Shown piece after piece: positions 45,227 through 54,971 of a stretch of 64,000 nucleotides of DNA; the stretch's first letter is position 1, and each line of letters starts with the position of its first letter. Source of the stretch: Cotesia glomerata (Eukaryota; Arthropoda; Insecta; Hymenoptera; Braconidae); NCBI RefSeq assembly GCF_020080835.1, contig NC_058162.1, positions 11,919,323-11,983,322 on the forward strand. Direction: 5' to 3'. The position numbers and the translations under genes were made by a program. The notes beneath the pieces are model-generated. The model was given only the letters and a program-made list of their open reading frames with translations. It searched no databases and had not been told where the DNA came from.

Positions 45227-46230
45227 TATTTGATGATGGTTCTGAGGGAGCCTAGGCTCCAGAATCCAATAAAATTATTATCTATCTATCTATATATATA
45301 TATAATAAATAATAACATTAATTATTTAATTAATATATAAATCTATAGAGTTTATAATCTTTAATAGGTTTTAATTAATTATAACTACACTTCCAATCGA
45401 GATGAAATTTTTTATAAAGTATAGAGAATACTTATAGATTTGAATGATAGGCCGACTGTTAAATTTATTTTGAATAATAATATCTAGATAGCGTCAAAAA
45501 ATTATGGATAATTCATAACTATCTAAAATCATAATTTTATGTTCATAAAATTTATCAATTAATTTATCTAAAAATTTAGAGTATCATATAAGTATTAAGG
45601 CTCTGATTGGGTGTATATTCCTAAGTGCGCTGGCAGCAGCTATAGCCCATTGTATTTATGCTGTGCTGCATAGCAGCTACTAATAGTGCATTTGAGAATG
45701 TACGCGGTGTATAAAACTTTAAAAGATTTTCTTCAAAATTTTTAAGTAATAAATTTCCTAAAGGTGAATAAAGTTTTAAGAAATTAAAGGAAATTCTTTC
45801 GATTGAATAATAATTAATTTTGATAGTGAATTTATTACGTAGCAGAGCGTTTTTTTCAAAATTCTTCTTTGTCTAGGTGAGAAATATAAAGCTGCAACCG
45901 TAGGGATCGGCTGTTAAGTCATATTCATTCAACATGTGTGAAAAAAAAAATTTGCATCAAAAAATCATATAGTTATTTTAATAATATTCAAAAAACAAAA
46001 TCCGATTTTGAATCATCAATAAAATTTGCAAGTGATAAAAAAAATTAAGAAGTCCTGATTTTATTTTTCTCATTACTTTATAGAGAAGACTTTATCTTGG
46101 ATTATTATAAAGCGTTCGCAATGATTAGTTAGATAATTTTTTTTAGAAACTTCATTTTATTTGATTCTCAAATTTATTCGAAACGTTGCTAGAAAAATAC
46201 AATTTCTAAAAACACATTGATAACTGCCTA
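45227..46230. other. AT-rich region upstream of the MIT-domain gene
   Basis: CTATCTATCTATATATATAT at about 45282 resembles the start of a Helitron-like element, but no matching 3' end was found. Nothing else is recognised. Confidence 0.3.
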
Positions 46231-46239
46231 GCCTTGATA

Positions 46240-46447
46240 CAAATTTGAAGTCACCGCTCAATTTACCAGTGATATCACCTTAAACATATATATACAGACA
46301 TGTCGAGTATGTACTTACATACAGACAACAGTTTCTTGGTTTCTTTCGTAGAAGCATGATATTTATTTATATACATCGATTGTTGCAGTTTTCAATTGTC
46401 ATATATCGACCAAGTTCATACTTATTAAAAGTTACTTATATCAAAAG
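46240..46447 (+). promoter_or_regulatory. Possible 5' UTR exon and promoter region of the MIT-domain gene
   Basis: A splice donor AAAAG|GTAAGA at 46447 lies upstream of the acceptor at 46695, so an untranslated first exon ending at 46447 is plausible. The transcription start cannot be placed. Confidence 0.35.
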
Positions 46448-46705
46448 GTAAGATTTGTAAAAAAAAAAAAAAAAAAAAAAATTATTTAGAAAAAAAAAAA
46501 TGTCTGTTAACCTTAAACAATGATCTTCATTGCTAACCAAAGTCTCCGATAACATTATTAATTAACGTCTGTTATAAAATTTTCATTTGTAAATTGTAAC
46601 TCGAAGATTAGTTTTATTAAGTGTTTGTAAAACATCAGTGTGTACAAATAGTTTTTTTTTTTAATTGTCAATGAATAAATAAATTTTTTTTTCAGTATTT
46701 ATTGG

Positions 46706-46732
46706 ATGAATGTTTTAATTATAAATTATTAA
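46706..46732 (+). promoter_or_regulatory. uORF overlapping the start codon (TAATG)
   Basis: An upstream ATG opens an 8-codon frame whose TAA stop at 46730-46732 shares its last base with the main ATG. This could couple termination to reinitiation or dampen translation. The inference depends on the exon start being correct. Confidence 0.4.
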
Positions 46733-46924
46733 TGGATCCGAATTTCGAAGGTGCTAAAAAGGCTGCTTCCAAAGCAATAGAATATGATAGTGAAAAACAA
46801 TTTGAAAAGGCTTTGTGTTGGTATGAGGTTACTATTAAATTTCTCCATAAGTCACTCACTCACACTAATGTATCCTCAAAGCTAAGTGAATATCAAGATA
46901 GAATCAAAGTTTTAAAAGCACTTG
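46732..46924 (+). CDS. First coding exon of a MIT-domain protein
   Basis: After acceptor TTTTTTTTTCAG (46695) the first in-frame ATG is 46732; the exon ends at 46924 with donor G|GTAAGT in phase 1. The ~64 residues (MDPNFEGAKKAASKAIEYDS to YQDRIKVLKAL) form the three-helix pattern of a MIT domain: A-x-KAIEYDSEKQFEKAL-WYE for helices 1-2 and EYQDRIKVLKAL for helix 3. MIT domains bind ESCRT-III tails in endosomal sorting and cytokinesis. An N-terminal MIT domain fits calpain-7-like, VPS4-like or SNX15/ULK3-like proteins; I lean to calpain-7 but cannot show it. Downstream exons were not recognised; a LINE follows in the intron. Confidence 0.6.
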
Positions 46925-46959
46925 GTAAGTATAAATTTAATTCATCAAATGTAAACTAA

Positions 46960-47311
46960 ACGTAATTTTGCTTCTTGACGACTTTTCGTCTCGTTGATTT
47001 GACTTCGGTGAAATTTAAAATTTAATGTTGATTTTTTTTTTTTATTTCAAATTTTCTTTTCATTATCTTCCCATAGAGGGCCTTATGTCAGTTTTTTCGT
47101 GTAATTTATTTTTGTGTCAACTTTATATTAACAATAGTATTTACGCACTCGTAACTGATAATAAATGAACATCATGGTAGCAAACGTCTGACGATTTTTG
47201 AAAAATGTATTATTTACTTACTTATAACAGAAATAATAATACAAGAAAATGAACTTAGACATTTTTAGAAACTCTTCCAGTGCAATTTTTCTTTACAATC
47301 AGGTTTAAAAT
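46960..47311. other. Intron of the MIT-domain gene before the LINE
   Basis: AT-rich sequence with no recognised feature up to the LINE target duplication at 47312. Confidence 0.3.
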
Positions 47312-47496
47312 TACTTCAAAACCCTCTCTCTCTCTCTTTTTAATTTGTGGCTCGGACCGCTAGGTTCATTTAGCCGTTGTGTATAGTATCTTTTAAGAAT
47401 GTAGCTTGTGGCAGATGGATTTCACTGGATTTTTACTTCTTGGTGGAACCGCTAGGTTCGTTTGAATATTGTGAGTTTAGTTAATTAGAGATGGAG

Positions 47497-49791
47497 CTAT
47501 ATGTTCACTTTGGCCTTGCGGATAAAGTTGTATAGTAGGTAGACATGGCTAGGAGCGGGATTTTTGAGAATAAGATGTAAGTCAATGGGAGGTTTGAAAT
47601 TCAGTTTTTCTAGCGCTTTGAGTAGGGCTGGGCGGTGTACACTGTATAAGAGACAGTTCCAGAAGAAATGGTCTAGATCTTGAGATGTATGTCCACAATC
47701 ACAAACAGGAGTTTCAGCTAGGTTTTTCCTGTAGGCACTGGCGTTGAGATTATAGTGGTTTAACCGCATTCGGCAAAAGGTTGTGATTGCTGGCCTGATG
47801 ATGTCTACTTTTCTGAACCATGGCTTACTAAAGTTTTCGTAGTAATGCTGAAAGTATTGTTTACCTTTAAATCTGCTGTTTAGTCTTAGGAGTTTATCCA
47901 CAGATGATTTAATTATATCAGAAGAGTGCATGTAAAGGTCGGTGTACGGAATTTTTGTTTTTAAAGAAACGTTATTTAGCAATGTAGCTTCTCTGGCCAG
48001 AAGGTCAGCTTCTTCGTTGCCTTGGATTCCTATGTGGCTTGGTATCCAGGTTAATTTGATGACTAGGTTTTGCTGTTGGGCTTGGTTTAGTTTATTTAAA
48101 ATCGAGGGAATTAAGTAGTTTTTGGAGTTAGTTGGGTCCGAACCGATTAGGGTTTGTAGAGCACTAAGGGAGTCTGTGAAGATAACTGAAGATTGAATTT
48201 GATGATTTGTGATTATGTCTATCGTTTTACTTATGGCAAGGCATTCGGCGGTGAAGATTGAAGAGAATTTATTGATGGCGTATGATAGATTTAAGTTTAG
48301 CTGAGGACAGTGGATGCCTATGCCCACATGTTGATCTTTTGTGGTTTTTGAGCCATCGGTGAAGAACAAGGTATCCGCTCTGTGATGCTTGTTGACAAAT
48401 TCGTTGAATTTATTTGAGACTGTTTTATTAGCTATTGTTTTAAAGTTTGTACCTGATGTGATGTCGGTTATTGGTGTGTACAGTCTGATTGTATAAGGGT
48501 ATTGGTATGCTGTTGGAAGACGGTGAGTGTGAATTATTGATTCAAAGTTTTTTAGTTTTTTAAAGGCTTTCAAGAGGGGAAATTGGCATTGTATATTCGG
48601 GCTTCTTTTTTTCTTGCTTAATATGTCAGAGAGTTTGTCCAGTTCTTGAGTAATGATTGAATTTTCTAATGAGAAAGCTTTTAGTATATATCTATTGGTA
48701 AGTTCGTCGAAACGTAGTTTGATTGGAGTAAGACCAGTTTCAGCAGTTAAAGAATTAATTGGAGTAGAGATTCTAGCTCCAATGGCGAAGCGCATACCTG
48801 CATTTTGGATTTTGTTGAGTTTATCTATTTGTGTGTGGTTTGATGTATTGAAGATATGACATCCATATTCTAATTGACTCCTGATTAAGGACTTGTAAAT
48901 GTTTAGCAGTAACATCGGGTCGGCACCCCACCAGGTACCTCTAAGCGCTTTGATGATGTCCAAAAGTTTCTTAGCACGAGTGATGATGTGTTTAAAGTGT
49001 GGTTTAAAACTGAGTTTATTATCCAGTTGGATACCTAATAGAGTAACTGTAGTTGAAGGGTGTATTTTCACGTTATTTATTTTAATGTACAGATTGTTGT
49101 TAGAGTTTGTATTTATATTTTTGTTGGTGAATATAATTACTTGAGTCTTGGTAGGTGATAGATTTAAGTTTCTTATTTTGAGATATCTGTGTATTCTATC
49201 GACTGATGCTTGTAATGAGTTAAAAGCTGTATATAGATTTTCGTCTTCACATTCAATTGTTAGATCATCTGCAAATTTTCTTAAAGTGCAAGAGGGAAGA
49301 ATTTCGTGGATAAGATCGGATATATAAAAGTTAAAGAGGAATGTGCTGCTTACCAGTCCTTGGCCAGTCCCAAGGTCCACGTCTACTGGTTCTGAGAGGG
49401 ATCCATTTGTTACGAAGTGTAGCTTCCTGGTTGTAAGTATAAAGTTGAAGAATTTTATATACTCAGGTTGTAGGTTAGTTTCTCTTAGTTTTTTGATAAG
49501 GATTTCTGGTACCACGTGGTCGAAGGCACCTTCTATGTCTAGGAGGGCTGTAACTAGGTATTTGTTTTTAATTCTTGTCTGGTAGATTTTGGTTGTTAGA
49601 ATGGCTAAGTTATCCCAACAGCTTCTTGTTTTCCGAAAGCCGTATTGTTCGTTTGGAATGATGTTCAAGTTTTCCGCCCACCAATTTACTCTGTTCATTA
49701 TCATTTTTTCGTAGATTTTTAGAATACAAGAAGCAAGAGATATTGGACGGTATTTACCTAGGTTGTTTTTCGGAAGTAGAAAAACCAGAAT
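47497..49791 (-). CDS. LINE ORF2, reverse transcriptase, RNase H and zinc finger
   Basis: This continues in the same frame after the single stop codon; its first ATG is at 49704. RT blocks include LLDIEGAFDHV, a degenerate GTGQGLVSSTFLFN (families usually have a PQG here) and the catalytic FADD (residues 144-147 from that ATG). RNase H follows, with D449 (FFTDGS), E486 (TAECLA), D510 (FTDSLSAL) and D566 (GNEEADLLAR). A C-terminal CxC...H...C finger, CDCGHTSQDLDHFFWNC, lies at about 667-683. It is otherwise open to the end. Confidence 0.9.
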   Translation of the reverse strand: MLVFLLPKNNLGKYRPISLASCILKIYEKMIMNRVNWWAENLNIIPNEQYGFRKTRSCWDNLAILTTKIYQTRIKNKYLVTALLDIEGAFDHVVPEILIKKLRETNLQPEYIKFFNFILTTRKLHFVTNGSLSEPVDVDLGTGQGLVSSTFLFNFYISDLIHEILPSCTLRKFADDLTIECEDENLYTAFNSLQASVDRIHRYLKIRNLNLSPTKTQVIIFTNKNINTNSNNNLYIKINNVKIHPSTTVTLLGIQLDNKLSFKPHFKHIITRAKKLLDIIKALRGTWWGADPMLLLNIYKSLIRSQLEYGCHIFNTSNHTQIDKLNKIQNAGMRFAIGARISTPINSLTAETGLTPIKLRFDELTNRYILKAFSLENSIITQELDKLSDILSKKKRSPNIQCQFPLLKAFKKLKNFESIIHTHRLPTAYQYPYTIRLYTPITDITSGTNFKTIANKTVSNKFNEFVNKHHRADTLFFTDGSKTTKDQHVGIGIHCPQLNLNLSYAINKFSSIFTAECLAISKTIDIITNHQIQSSVIFTDSLSALQTLIGSDPTNSKNYLIPSILNKLNQAQQQNLVIKLTWIPSHIGIQGNEEADLLAREATLLNNVSLKTKIPYTDLYMHSSDIIKSSVDKLLRLNSRFKGKQYFQHYYENFSKPWFRKVDIIRPAITTFCRMRLNHYNLNASAYRKNLAETPVCDCGHTSQDLDHFFWNCLLYSVHRPALLKALEKLNFKPPIDLHLILKNPAPSHVYLLYNFIRKAKVNI

Positions 49792-50508
49792 TTACCTCCA
49801 TGATGGTGGATAGTTCCCTGATGTGAAGAAAATATTAAAGCATTTAACTAGAGTTTCAATAATCGATTTTGGTATTTTTTTTAATATTTCGTAAGAAATT
49901 TGGTCGAGACCCGGGCTCGAGTTGTTTTTAGAGTTTTTAATTATTCTTGTGAGCTCTTCTAGCTCAAATGGTTCATTCATGAATTGTAGGCTATGGTTTA
50001 TGTTGTCAGTTGTGTCATTTTCTTGGTCTGAATCTAAGTAATTTAATGATGATATATAATCAATAGTTTCTTGAGATAACGAGGATATAGAGCTATTTTG
50101 ACAAAACGAATTTATGTATTCTTTCCTGTATATTTCGTCCTGGGTATTTTGGGTAGGAAGTAGTGTAGGTGTATTCAGACTTTTATTTTTGAAAGATTTG
50201 ATTCTGTTCCAAATTACCTGCGGTGGTGTTTGTCTATTGAATGATTCGCAGAAGGACTTCCATCCTGCTTTTTTTTCCCTTTTTAGTACTCTTTTTGTGT
50301 GAGCCTCTTGTTGCTTCATTTTTAAAAAGTCTTGATATGATCCTGTTAATTTGAATGTTTTATATGCTTCTTCTTTGGGAAATAGCATCAGCACATTTTT
50401 GTGTCCACCACGGAGCTGGAGTGTGCTTTCTAGGTTTAGTTTTTGTTGGTTTGTTGTTATTTTGCTGTTGGTTGTTTGATTGTCCTTTTGGTAAGTTTTG
50501 GGATTCAA
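49792..50508 (-). CDS. LINE ORF2, linker and start of RT (after frameshift)
   Basis: The real continuation starts near 50380 in this frame (KEEAYKTFKLTGSYQDF); the part before that is a shadow of the endonuclease frame. It carries the endonuclease-RT linker and the first RT block (NSSPGLDQISYEILKKIP). The frame differs by +1 from the endonuclease, consistent with a 1-base insertion or 2-base deletion. It stops at TAA 49792-49794 within SGNYPPSWR, where reading through would give FLLPKNN and KYRPISLASC, the next RT block. Confidence 0.85.
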   Translation of the reverse strand: MNPKTYQKDNQTTNSKITTNQQKLNLESTLQLRGGHKNVLMLFPKEEAYKTFKLTGSYQDFLKMKQQEAHTKRVLKREKKAGWKSFCESFNRQTPPQVIWNRIKSFKNKSLNTPTLLPTQNTQDEIYRKEYINSFCQNSSISSLSQETIDYISSLNYLDSDQENDTTDNINHSLQFMNEPFELEELTRIIKNSKNNSSPGLDQISYEILKKIPKSIIETLVKCFNIFFTSGNYPPSWR

Positions 50509-51358
50509 TAGCCTGCGTGATTGTGCTAATTAGTTTATCATACGTTCCTATGGCGTCAGGGAGGTTCGAGGAGATCTCTTCTGATTTGTTTTCTAAGTGG
50601 TCTTGAAAGTCATCCCAATTTATATTTTTGAGGTTAAATCTGTGTTTGAAAGTGTTGTGGGGTTCAGGGTTTACGTTTATAGATAAAAGTATTGGATAGT
50701 GATCACTACCCATTGCATCTTCAGCTACTTTCCAAGAGCAGAGCGTGGCTATACTATCAGATACTAAAGTAAGATCTATTGCAGATTTGTTTTCATCAAA
50801 GTTAACGTTCCTCGTTGGAGAGCCATCATTTAGGATGATTAGGTCATTCTCGAAGGAGAAATCTACGACATTTGATTCGCTTAGGCAGTCATTGTTGCAG
50901 CCCCATGCTGTATGGTGTGAGTTGAAGTCCCCACCCAGTAAGATTGGGTTGTTATTTGCGTTAGTGGAATCTATGATATTACTTAGATGAGTTTTTAGAA
51001 GAGTAAAAGTTGGGTGTTTGTAAATATTTACTATACAAAGTTGGCCGTGAGTGGTATTAATTTTGATAGCTAGAGTGTCAAGTTTGTTGTCAATGCAATA
51101 TAAATTATCAATTGTTGAAAATTTTATATGTTTGCTAATGCATATAGCAATACCTCCGCCTTTTTCTAGAGTTAATCTGTCTTTTCTTATGATGTTGAAG
51201 TTTTTTAAAGTAAATTGGTTTTGTGGTTTTAGCCATGTTTCTGAAAGGATTAATAAGTCGTAATTATGCATGATATTTTCAAGATCCCCTTTTTTATTTA
51301 ATACACTGTGGCAGTTCCATTGAAAGATTTTTAAGCTTGATATTAAGTTATGAGCCAT
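50360..51358 (-). CDS. LINE ORF2, endonuclease part
   Basis: The 332-residue frame begins at the TAATG junction. It is an APE-type endonuclease that nicks target DNA for reverse transcription: IFQWNCHSV (N16), LSETWL (E40), LGGDFNSHHTAW (D144, N146) and GSDHYPILL (D219, H220) are the expected active-site motifs. The frame ends by frameshift near 50362-50400, just after APWWTQKCADAIS, and ORF2 continues one frame over. Confidence 0.88.
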   Translation of the reverse strand: MAHNLISSLKIFQWNCHSVLNKKGDLENIMHNYDLLILSETWLKPQNQFTLKNFNIIRKDRLTLEKGGGIAICISKHIKFSTIDNLYCIDNKLDTLAIKINTTHGQLCIVNIYKHPTFTLLKTHLSNIIDSTNANNNPILLGGDFNSHHTAWGCNNDCLSESNVVDFSFENDLIILNDGSPTRNVNFDENKSAIDLTLVSDSIATLCSWKVAEDAMGSDHYPILLSINVNPEPHNTFKHRFNLKNINWDDFQDHLENKSEEISSNLPDAIGTYDKLISTITQAIESQNLPKGQSNNQQQNNNKPTKTKPRKHTPAPWWTQKCADAISQRRSI

Positions 51359-53214
51359 TATTCTTGCGAAAGATTTAAGCTCGATTGTGAACTTGTGATT
51401 GCGTTAAATTCTTCAGTTGGTCGATTATCTCCAGGGGATAGAGCTGTGTTTAGTAGATTACAGGATTGTTGAATGGTGGTAATTTGTTCTTTTACTCCAA
51501 TTTCTTCCAATTGTGGTGCGAGTTTGTCACTAATTATTGTTAGTACGTTGGTGATTTGATTTAGTAGATTTACAATTAAATTTTGGCTGATTAACTCTGG
51601 TTGTTGGCCTGGGTTTTTTTTAACGGGAGTCAGATTAGGTAGTGATGCAACTAGTTGGGTTGAAGTTGTAGGTGTTGATGTGGAACTAGAATTTGAGATT
51701 GATTTGGGAGAATTGATGTGCGAGTACAAATTTTCTTGAGAATGGTTAGTGAGAGTAGAGTTAGTATATATTTTTGTGTGAAATTTTCTGTTTCTTTCTT
51801 GTTGGAATTGTTGGTTATTCCTATACTGGTCACTGTTTGTTTGAGCTGTAAGCTTCTGTGGTTTTTGATGGCGAAGTGCAGCCGTAAATGATCTATTGGT
51901 TGTTTGAAAATGTCTAGTTTGGTCTCCTAGATGTGTAGACGGGTTTTGAATGGGTAAAGTTGGTCTCTGGATGTGAGGAAAATCTGCAAGATTATAAGTG
52001 CTGGGAGCGATTGGTGTTTGGTTAAGGCTCTTGATTGCGCCCTTGGCTTCTGAGTAGCTAATATTATTAATTGCTGCATAGTTGTGAATGTCCTTGAGAT
52101 GAGCAAGAATTGGACAGATTGAGCTTAGAGATACATGATCTCCTTTACAATTTATGCATTTTGGAGGTGATTCGATAAGTGGACAGGTGGTTGGATCAGG
52201 ATGATTTTCACGTGAGTTACCACAATGATTACAGTTGGGTGAATCTTTACATTCTTTGGCTGAATGGTTGAAACGTAGGCAGTTTGTACATCTTTTGACT
52301 GGAGAGGTGTATATATAGACTTTATGTATAGCATTGAAAATACTTACTTTGTTTGGACGAATTTGTCCTGCAAAGGTTATTTTGACGGATTTAGAAGGAA
52401 CATATTTCTTTTCCTGATTCTCTAGTACAGCTCTTTGACATCTAGTTAGAGAGATGATTTCGACTATTGAGTTTAGTCCTTCTTTTAGGTCTTCCATTGG
52501 AAAATCGAGGGGAATATCTTTAATTATTCCGTGGCATACCATTCTGTGAGTTGGAATATAGGCAATGAGACCTCTGGTTTTGAAGTCTGGATGATTTTTT
52601 AAATTGTTTGCAGCGTTTTTTGTGTGAAGAGTGATGGCGACTTTTTTACCAGCTTGTCGAGTGTTTTTAAGATTTTTAATTTCATTATTTTTTTTGAGTA
52701 TTTCTGTGATAGTTTTGCATAGAGATAGGTAGTGAGTAGGAGCTCGTATTGTGCTGTCTGGATCTTGTTCAATGATTAATTCATACGGTCCTTTGTTATC
52801 TTCCGGATAGATGTTGTCTGTTGGAAAAGTAGCTTGAGCTAGAGGTGGTGAGAGGCTTTTCTTTTTTGGGTTATGGTCGTCTTTAGCATTTTCTCTTTGT
52901 CTTTTGTGGTTAATTTCGTTGTTAGTATTTGTGTGAAGGGATGGTTGTGATTGGATCTCAATTGTATTGCCTATATCCATAGTCTCATCATAAGTGAAGT
53001 TGTAATACGTATTTTGGTCGTTTCCGTTTGTATTCATCGTGTCTAAAAGGTTTTGGACCGCTTGTTCACTTTCGATTGCTTTTTCTTGTACATAATTTTC
53101 AGTTGACAAATTGTTGTTCATGTTGATATTAGGATTAGAGTTAGAATTTATGGTTTGAGTATTTGTGCGCAGCTGTGAGATAGATGAAGAGAGGTTAGTT
53201 TTATTTCCGGGCAT
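51358..53214 (-). CDS. LINE ORF1 (gag-like, CCHC zinc knuckles)
   Basis: The 618-residue nucleic-acid-binding protein coats LINE RNA. It has a low-complexity N-terminus rich in N, T and S, a basic patch near residues 103-120 (KRQRENAKDDHNPKKK), a central globular region, and three cysteine knuckles at about 309-368 (CTNCLRFNHSAKEC, CNHCGNSRENHPDPTTC and CINCKGDHVSLSSIC). The C-terminal half is rich in N, Q, S and T. The frame is intact. Its stop TAA overlaps the ORF2 ATG by one base (TAATG). Confidence 0.9.
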   Translation of the reverse strand: MPGNKTNLSSSISQLRTNTQTINSNSNPNINMNNNLSTENYVQEKAIESEQAVQNLLDTMNTNGNDQNTYYNFTYDETMDIGNTIEIQSQPSLHTNTNNEINHKRQRENAKDDHNPKKKSLSPPLAQATFPTDNIYPEDNKGPYELIIEQDPDSTIRAPTHYLSLCKTITEILKKNNEIKNLKNTRQAGKKVAITLHTKNAANNLKNHPDFKTRGLIAYIPTHRMVCHGIIKDIPLDFPMEDLKEGLNSIVEIISLTRCQRAVLENQEKKYVPSKSVKITFAGQIRPNKVSIFNAIHKVYIYTSPVKRCTNCLRFNHSAKECKDSPNCNHCGNSRENHPDPTTCPLIESPPKCINCKGDHVSLSSICPILAHLKDIHNYAAINNISYSEAKGAIKSLNQTPIAPSTYNLADFPHIQRPTLPIQNPSTHLGDQTRHFQTTNRSFTAALRHQKPQKLTAQTNSDQYRNNQQFQQERNRKFHTKIYTNSTLTNHSQENLYSHINSPKSISNSSSTSTPTTSTQLVASLPNLTPVKKNPGQQPELISQNLIVNLLNQITNVLTIISDKLAPQLEEIGVKEQITTIQQSCNLLNTALSPGDNRPTEEFNAITSSQSSLNLSQE

Positions 53215-53440
53215 GGGGCCGAAGCTTCAGCCTTAAAAAGTATTTAAAAAACACAAATTTTTATTTAAGTATACTGATTCGGCCTGGTTTGTAATAGGAA
53301 TATTTTACTGTTGACCTAATGAGGTCAATCTGTGTTGTTTTATTAATTAATTGATGAGATTAATTATAGAAAAGTAGTCAGCCATGTGCTGAGATGTGCT
53401 CGCTTTGAGTGGTTAGACTCGAATCTCTACTTCAAAACCC

Positions 53441-54705
53441 AATTATTTACTGTGTATGATTTCTCTTATTAAGGTAGTTCTTTCCCAACCTATAGTTTAT
53501 GCTACTGCTGTCTTTGTCACTCGCTAGTGTCGTCTCTCTTAGGGGCTATTGCTCACTTACTTCCACGCATGACTTTATTTGTTTACTTTACTAGTTTATC
53601 AATGATTACTAAAAAACTATGTGGTAGGGAATTCCAGAATTTTGTAGGGTAATTATACATGTATTAATCTAAGTAATATTAGTTTTTCGTGAAATTCTTA
53701 AAATTTCTTCAATACAAAAATAATAAAACTTCGCGGTTTTCTCTCTTTTTTCCCATACCGTCTATGTAAAAATGTCATTTTCAATTGCAATTATCTTCGG
53801 TTAGACGTGGTAAATCGTCTCTAAATTTTAACAGCGTGTGTATTATGTATTTAAATACTTCTATACGGAGTTTGGGAGATTTCTTGAATTTTTGTTTTTT
53901 GGGCCCAACTACTTTAATCAAAAAAAGTAATTGAATTTCAAAAATTATTCGACCAAAAATCATGAGACTTTTTCAATAAATTAACTGACTCAAAGAATGC
54001 ATTGTTGTAAACGCAAGAAGTTTAATTTAATTACAACAGAAATTTAATTACAACAAATCTATCTGTTTATACAATGGTTATTTAAAATTTTTAAATCGTT
54101 CAGCCGAGCAGTTAAAAAGTTATTTCAAAATACACGTCATACTCGCACACGCACATACATTTGTAGGAACAAAAGGCTTTCAAAAAAAAAAAATCGCCCT
54201 GAAACTATTTAAATAATAATTTTGAAAATTGCAATATCTTTGAAAAAATGTAAGAACTTTTCTGTTTTCTTAATTTTATTAGTAATGTAATGGTATAGTT
54301 TCTTTCATAAAAAAAAAAAAAAAAATTAAAAGTAGGGAAATTATATATTTTTTACTTTTTGGTTTAAATAATTTTTTTAAATCCTTCAAAAAAGTTTTAA
54401 AATTACTTGCGTTTTTTTTTCTAGATATTAATCCGTTAAGTAACTATAAAAATACCTGAGTTTTAAGATAAATCAACAGAAACAGATTAATGTTTACAAA
54501 CTAATATCATAAGAAAGATTCGATTAACGTAAAACTGTAAATAGATTTTTTTGAAGAAGATTTAATTTCTTTGTAAATATGTGGCTCTTAATTTCTTTAA
54601 TTTAACTGTCGGAAAGTTTTGAAGAATGAATATGTTTTCAAAAACAAAAAGATAAAAATGCAGTGATTAACTTCCATATTTGTACACAACATTTTTATTA
54701 AGTAC
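53441..54705. other. Intronic AT-rich sequence after the LINE
   Basis: This is a continuation of the sequence interrupted by the LINE. Several A-runs are present. No exon with MIT, calpain or other domain similarity was recognised. Confidence 0.3.
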
Positions 54706-54770
54706 TAGCAGTTCGCCCTGGCTTCGCACGGGTATTTAACAAAAATTTTAAAATTAATTATAATACACTG
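54706..54770 (-). mobile_element. Helitron-like 3' end remnant
   Basis: ACTAGCAGTTCGCCCTGGCT reads on the minus strand as AGCCAGGGCGAACTGCTAGT, a common Helitron-like 3' terminus in arthropods. The rest of the element is not distinguishable. Confidence 0.4.
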
Positions 54771-54971
54771 AGAAAAAAAAAATTTTTGTCCAGAAAAAAA
54801 TTTCTTGGCTCAAGAATCGTTTAACCCTTTAACGGTCGAGCTTGAATCCCTACTCCCAATTTATGTATCTACTAAATTATGTATCTACTAGTGAAGTTTA
54901 ATTTATACTTCACCGAGCATATTTTTGAAAAAAAAAAATTTCTAAAAATGTTAGTATTTTTTCCGAGTCTT

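Larger units (their letters stand above)
47325..53427 (-). mobile_element. Near full-length LINE (I/LOA-like, with RNase H), 6.1 kb
   Basis: TACTTCAAAACCC occurs exactly at 47312-47324 and 53428-53440 and delimits the element as a 13 bp target duplication. On the minus strand the order is a ~210 bp 5' UTR, ORF1 with CCHC knuckles, ORF2 with AP endonuclease, reverse transcriptase, RNase H and a C-terminal zinc finger, a ~170 bp 3' UTR, and a short (GA)n tail at 47325-47338. Endonuclease plus RNase H points to the I/LOA branch. ORF2 has one frameshift and one stop, so this copy cannot make a whole ORF2 protein. Confidence 0.92.

Noticed and set aside
48653..51263. Plus-strand frames across the LINE
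   Set aside because: They are antisense shadows of the well-supported minus-strand ORF1 and ORF2.
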